The notes under the pieces: model-generated | What the model was told of the DNA's origin: nothing | The model's database searches: none | The model's input: the letters and a program-made list of their open reading frames with translations, nothing else | Source: Calliopum simillimum | Taxonomy: Eukaryota > Arthropoda > Insecta > Diptera > Lauxaniidae | Length of the DNA: 64,000 nt | Assembly (NCBI GenBank): GCA_951812925.1 | Contig: OX638368.1 | Location: forward strand, 75,684,909 to 75,748,908 | Direction of reading: 5' to 3' | Part shown: positions 63,621 through 64,000 of the stretch, in pieces | Layout of the letters: each line of letters opens with the position of its first letter | How positions within the stretch are numbered: position 1 is the stretch's first letter | Translations under genes and position numbers: made by a program

Positions 63621-64000
63621 ATCAAGCTGATACCGTACGAAAGTTAATACGAACAAAACCTTGTGATCTGACTATTTAAATAATTTAAGGGCATAGGCCT
63701 TATACCAGGGGTTGAAATAAGGAAAAGTTATTACTGCAGAATTTTTTTTTGTTTTTATTTGCAATTTTTAGCAAAATTTTTTTAATGTCTTATTCAAGTG
63801 ATTAATATTAAATATTAATATTAAATAACAGATATCATGGCAATGGTTCAATTTAAAATTGAAAATTTATAGCGAAATTTTCTTCGAATGGATTTATAAA
63901 AATATGTTTAAAGTAGAGTTGTCGAGTACTTATTGTGGTTGCTACATTTTAGCCCAAATTGGTGAGGTAAGACAACTAAAACAACGGTTATAAGCGAATT
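63621..64000. other. no gene seen
   Basis: Probably the 3' UTR of the Jockey-like element at first, then AT-rich sequence (TTAATATTAAATATTAATAT near 63800). No tail or target duplication is visible before the window ends. Confidence 0.4.

Noticed and set aside
1..64000. CRISPR arrays, operons or a bacterial-type system
   Set aside because: Direct repeats lack spacers of uniform size. Gene content, introns and transposon types are those of an insect nuclear genome.

Overview
This window looks like AT-rich nuclear DNA from a higher dipteran fly. The basis is the mix of transposon families (BEL/Pao, mariner, PIF/Harbinger with MADF or Myb partners, Jockey-like and other non-LTR elements, insect-type Helitron ends), short introns of about 60-80 nt, and (CCTAA)n or (CATA)n LINE tails. 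A tephritid-like genome would fit, but that is inference. I see no host gene, rRNA, tRNA or CRISPR. Almost every stretch that can be explained is a mobile element or its wreckage, often several layers deep. LAYOUT 1-17 kb: a PIF/Harbinger copy with divergent MADF-BESS and transposase genes (1.05-2.57 kb), small MITEs (4.4-5.0 kb) and a second Harbinger copy with a Myb/SANT-like partner (5.75-7.2 kb). Next comes a hAT element (7441-17025, perfect 8-bp target duplication ATTCTAAA) that was opened by another inverted-repeat element, which holds a MITE and a nearly intact BEL/Pao retrotransposon (9344-16166). 17-29 kb: a tandem array of a unit of about 148 bp was split twice, by a 5'-truncated LINE (11-bp duplication) and by a reverse-strand BEL/Pao element (19119-28406, LTRs of about 220 bp, 5-bp duplication GGTTT). 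The decayed interior of that element later took in a MITE, a Helitron, a 2.2-kb hAT-like palindrome with its own MITE, and a full-length mariner. 29-35 kb: a Tc1/mariner-type gene and a MULE-like DDE gene are scrambled by one inversion whose breakpoints can be read. 35.5-40 kb: a third BEL/Pao element (duplication CTAAT) with a gag remnant and two nested insertions. 40-50 kb: very long inverted repeats (1.9 kb and 1.4 kb) of non-coding families, plus MITEs and LINE remnants. 50.3-51.5 kb: the 3' end of a LINE with an uninterrupted RNase H frame and a (CCTAA)n tail. 52.5-55.2 kb: an inverted-repeat element holding an almost perfect 867-bp palindrome. 55.3-55.8 kb: a mariner fragment. 55.8-62.1 kb: the oddest block, at least six copies of an element ending in CCCGATCAAAAAAA. 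The copies are packed with GATATC-based satellite repeats, and two of them are inserted inside other copies of the same family with 2-bp target duplications. 62.6-63.6 kb: a Jockey-like LINE broken by another LINE. HOW IT FITS TOGETHER: few frames remain open. The BEL/Pao gag-pol (two frameshifts and one nonsense codon) and the LINE RNase H at 50.3 kb are the freshest. Harbinger-, hAT- and mariner-type transposases are all degenerate here, while several non-coding elements carry target duplications (TTA, 8 bp, TA, TTAA) typical of mobilisation by such enzymes. The main value of the window is its readable insertion order and its self-nested palindromic family.
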